Origin: Clostridiales bacterium
Lineage (GTDB): Bacteria; Bacillota; Clostridia; Peptostreptococcales; BM714
Assembly: GCA_002869095.1 (NCBI GenBank)
Contig: PKTO01000320.1
Span: 1 to 5,194 of the forward strand
Direction: 5' to 3'
DNA: 5,194 bases
Part shown: positions 4,539 to 5,194 of the stretch, in pieces
How positions within the stretch are numbered: the first letter of the stretch is position 1
Layout: the number at the start of each line of letters is the position of its first letter
Made by a program: the position numbers and the translations under genes
The notes under the pieces: model-generated
Databases searched by the model: none
What the model saw: the letters and a program-made list of their open reading frames with translations, nothing else
Told to the model about the DNA's origin: nothing

Positions 4539-5194
4539 GTGTATATAAATAGCCTGAACCTGGTGAATTTCAGAAATTACAGCAGTCTTTCTATTGAATT
4601 TGACAATAATATCAACATTTTTTACGGTATGAATGCACAAGGAAAGACAAACATAATAGAGTCTCTTTATGTTGGAGGTTTTGGCAAATCATTCAGAACT
4701 TCAAATGACAGGGACATGGTCTCAATGGGTGAGAATATTGCGGCTTTGAGAATAAAGTATTTCTGCAGGGGAAGAAAACAGAAAATTGATTTGAGGTGGA
4801 ACGAAAAAGGAAAAAAAGAAATCAAAGTAAACGAATCCAGCCTTGAAAAGCTTTCTGACATTCTAGGAAATTTGAATGTGGTGATTTTTTCTCCCGAAGA
4901 CTTGAAACTGGTAAAGGAAGGTCCTTCAGAGAGAAGAAGATTCATGAATCGTGAAATATCCCATATAAGTCCAAATTACTATCATCATCTTTCACAATAC
5001 AACCGCATACTGATGCAAAGGAACAATCTGCTGAAGAAGGGCAGATACACGAAAGTGCCTATGGATTTGCTCGATGTATGGGATGAGCAACTTGCAGACG
5101 AAGGTGCGGCAATCATGGAAAGAAGGAGTGTTTTTATAAAAAGGCTCAATACAATTTCAAGGTTGAAACATAGAAAAATTACCGAAAACAAAGA
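4539..5194 (+). CDS. recF: DNA replication and repair protein RecF (N-terminal part, cut by window edge)
   Basis: RecF is an SMC-like ABC-type ATPase that, with RecO and RecR, helps load RecA at single-strand gaps and stalled forks. About 218 codons of a usual 360-370 are present; the frame stays open to base 5194. The start is GTG (4539-4541). The protein begins MYINSLNLVNFRNYSSLSIEF, the family's N-terminal strand pair, followed by Walker A GMNAQGKT (30-37) with NIIESLYV, then GKSFRTSNDRDMV. Further on are VVIFSPEDLKLVKEGPSERR (Q-loop side and arm region) and LSQYNRILMQRNNLLKK. The signature, Walker B and D-loop lie outside the window. It follows yaaA by 55 nt and is probably co-transcribed with it. 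Confidence 0.97.
   Translation, partial: MYINSLNLVNFRNYSSLSIEFDNNINIFYGMNAQGKTNIIESLYVGGFGKSFRTSNDRDMVSMGENIAALRIKYFCRGRKQKIDLRWNEKGKKEIKVNESSLEKLSDILGNLNVVIFSPEDLKLVKEGPSERRRFMNREISHISPNYYHHLSQYNRILMQRNNLLKKGRYTKVPMDLLDVWDEQLADEGAAIMERRSVFIKRLNTISRLKHRKITENK

Overview
This window is the chromosomal replication origin neighbourhood of a low-GC Gram-positive bacterium, most likely a member of the Clostridia (Bacillota). The evidence is the conserved gene order yidC-yidD-rnpA-rpmH (minus strand), oriC, dnaA-dnaN-yaaA-recF (plus strand), the AT-rich composition, strong AGGAGG-type ribosome binding sites, TTG and GTG starts, and a short YidC with no N-terminal export signal. I cannot name the genus.

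Left arm (1-1024, minus strand): rpmH (L34), rnpA (RNase P protein), yidD and the start of yidC form one tightly packed transcription unit. It reads away from the origin from a promoter that matches the sigma-A consensus at all 12 positions with a 17-bp spacer (1100-1128). A short hairpin with a few U residues between rpmH and rnpA could act as an attenuator, keeping L34 output above RnpA output.

Centre (1025-1548): the 524-bp gap between the divergent rpmH and dnaA genes is the upstream half of oriC. It holds two perfect DnaA boxes, two one-mismatch boxes and four weaker ones, nearly all in one orientation, together with two candidate dnaA promoters and several inverted repeats. The real dnaA start is the ATG at 1549 behind TAAGGAGG; the open frame runs further upstream but is not coding there.

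Right arm (1549-5194, plus strand): dnaA (complete, 445 aa) is followed by a 189-bp gap with a second DnaA-box group, a GGCC cluster and six CTA/CTG/TTA triplets. This matches the Bacillus-type basal unwinding arrangement (DnaA boxes, GC cluster, DnaA-trios), so the origin looks bipartite, with the melting site after dnaA. Next come dnaN (beta clamp, complete), a strong Rho-independent terminator, the small S4-domain gene yaaA, and the first ~218 codons of recF, cut by the window end. DnaA opens the origin, DnaN is the processivity clamp and RecF acts in gap repair; the left-arm genes serve translation, tRNA maturation and membrane protein insertion.

No mobile elements, CRISPR arrays, tRNA or rRNA genes were seen. 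The gene content is that of a conventional core chromosome. The second-look items are regulatory or architectural: the unwinding element, inverted repeats at the rpmH and dnaA promoters, a longer L34 N-terminus, and a possible 11-codon reading frame joined to recF.
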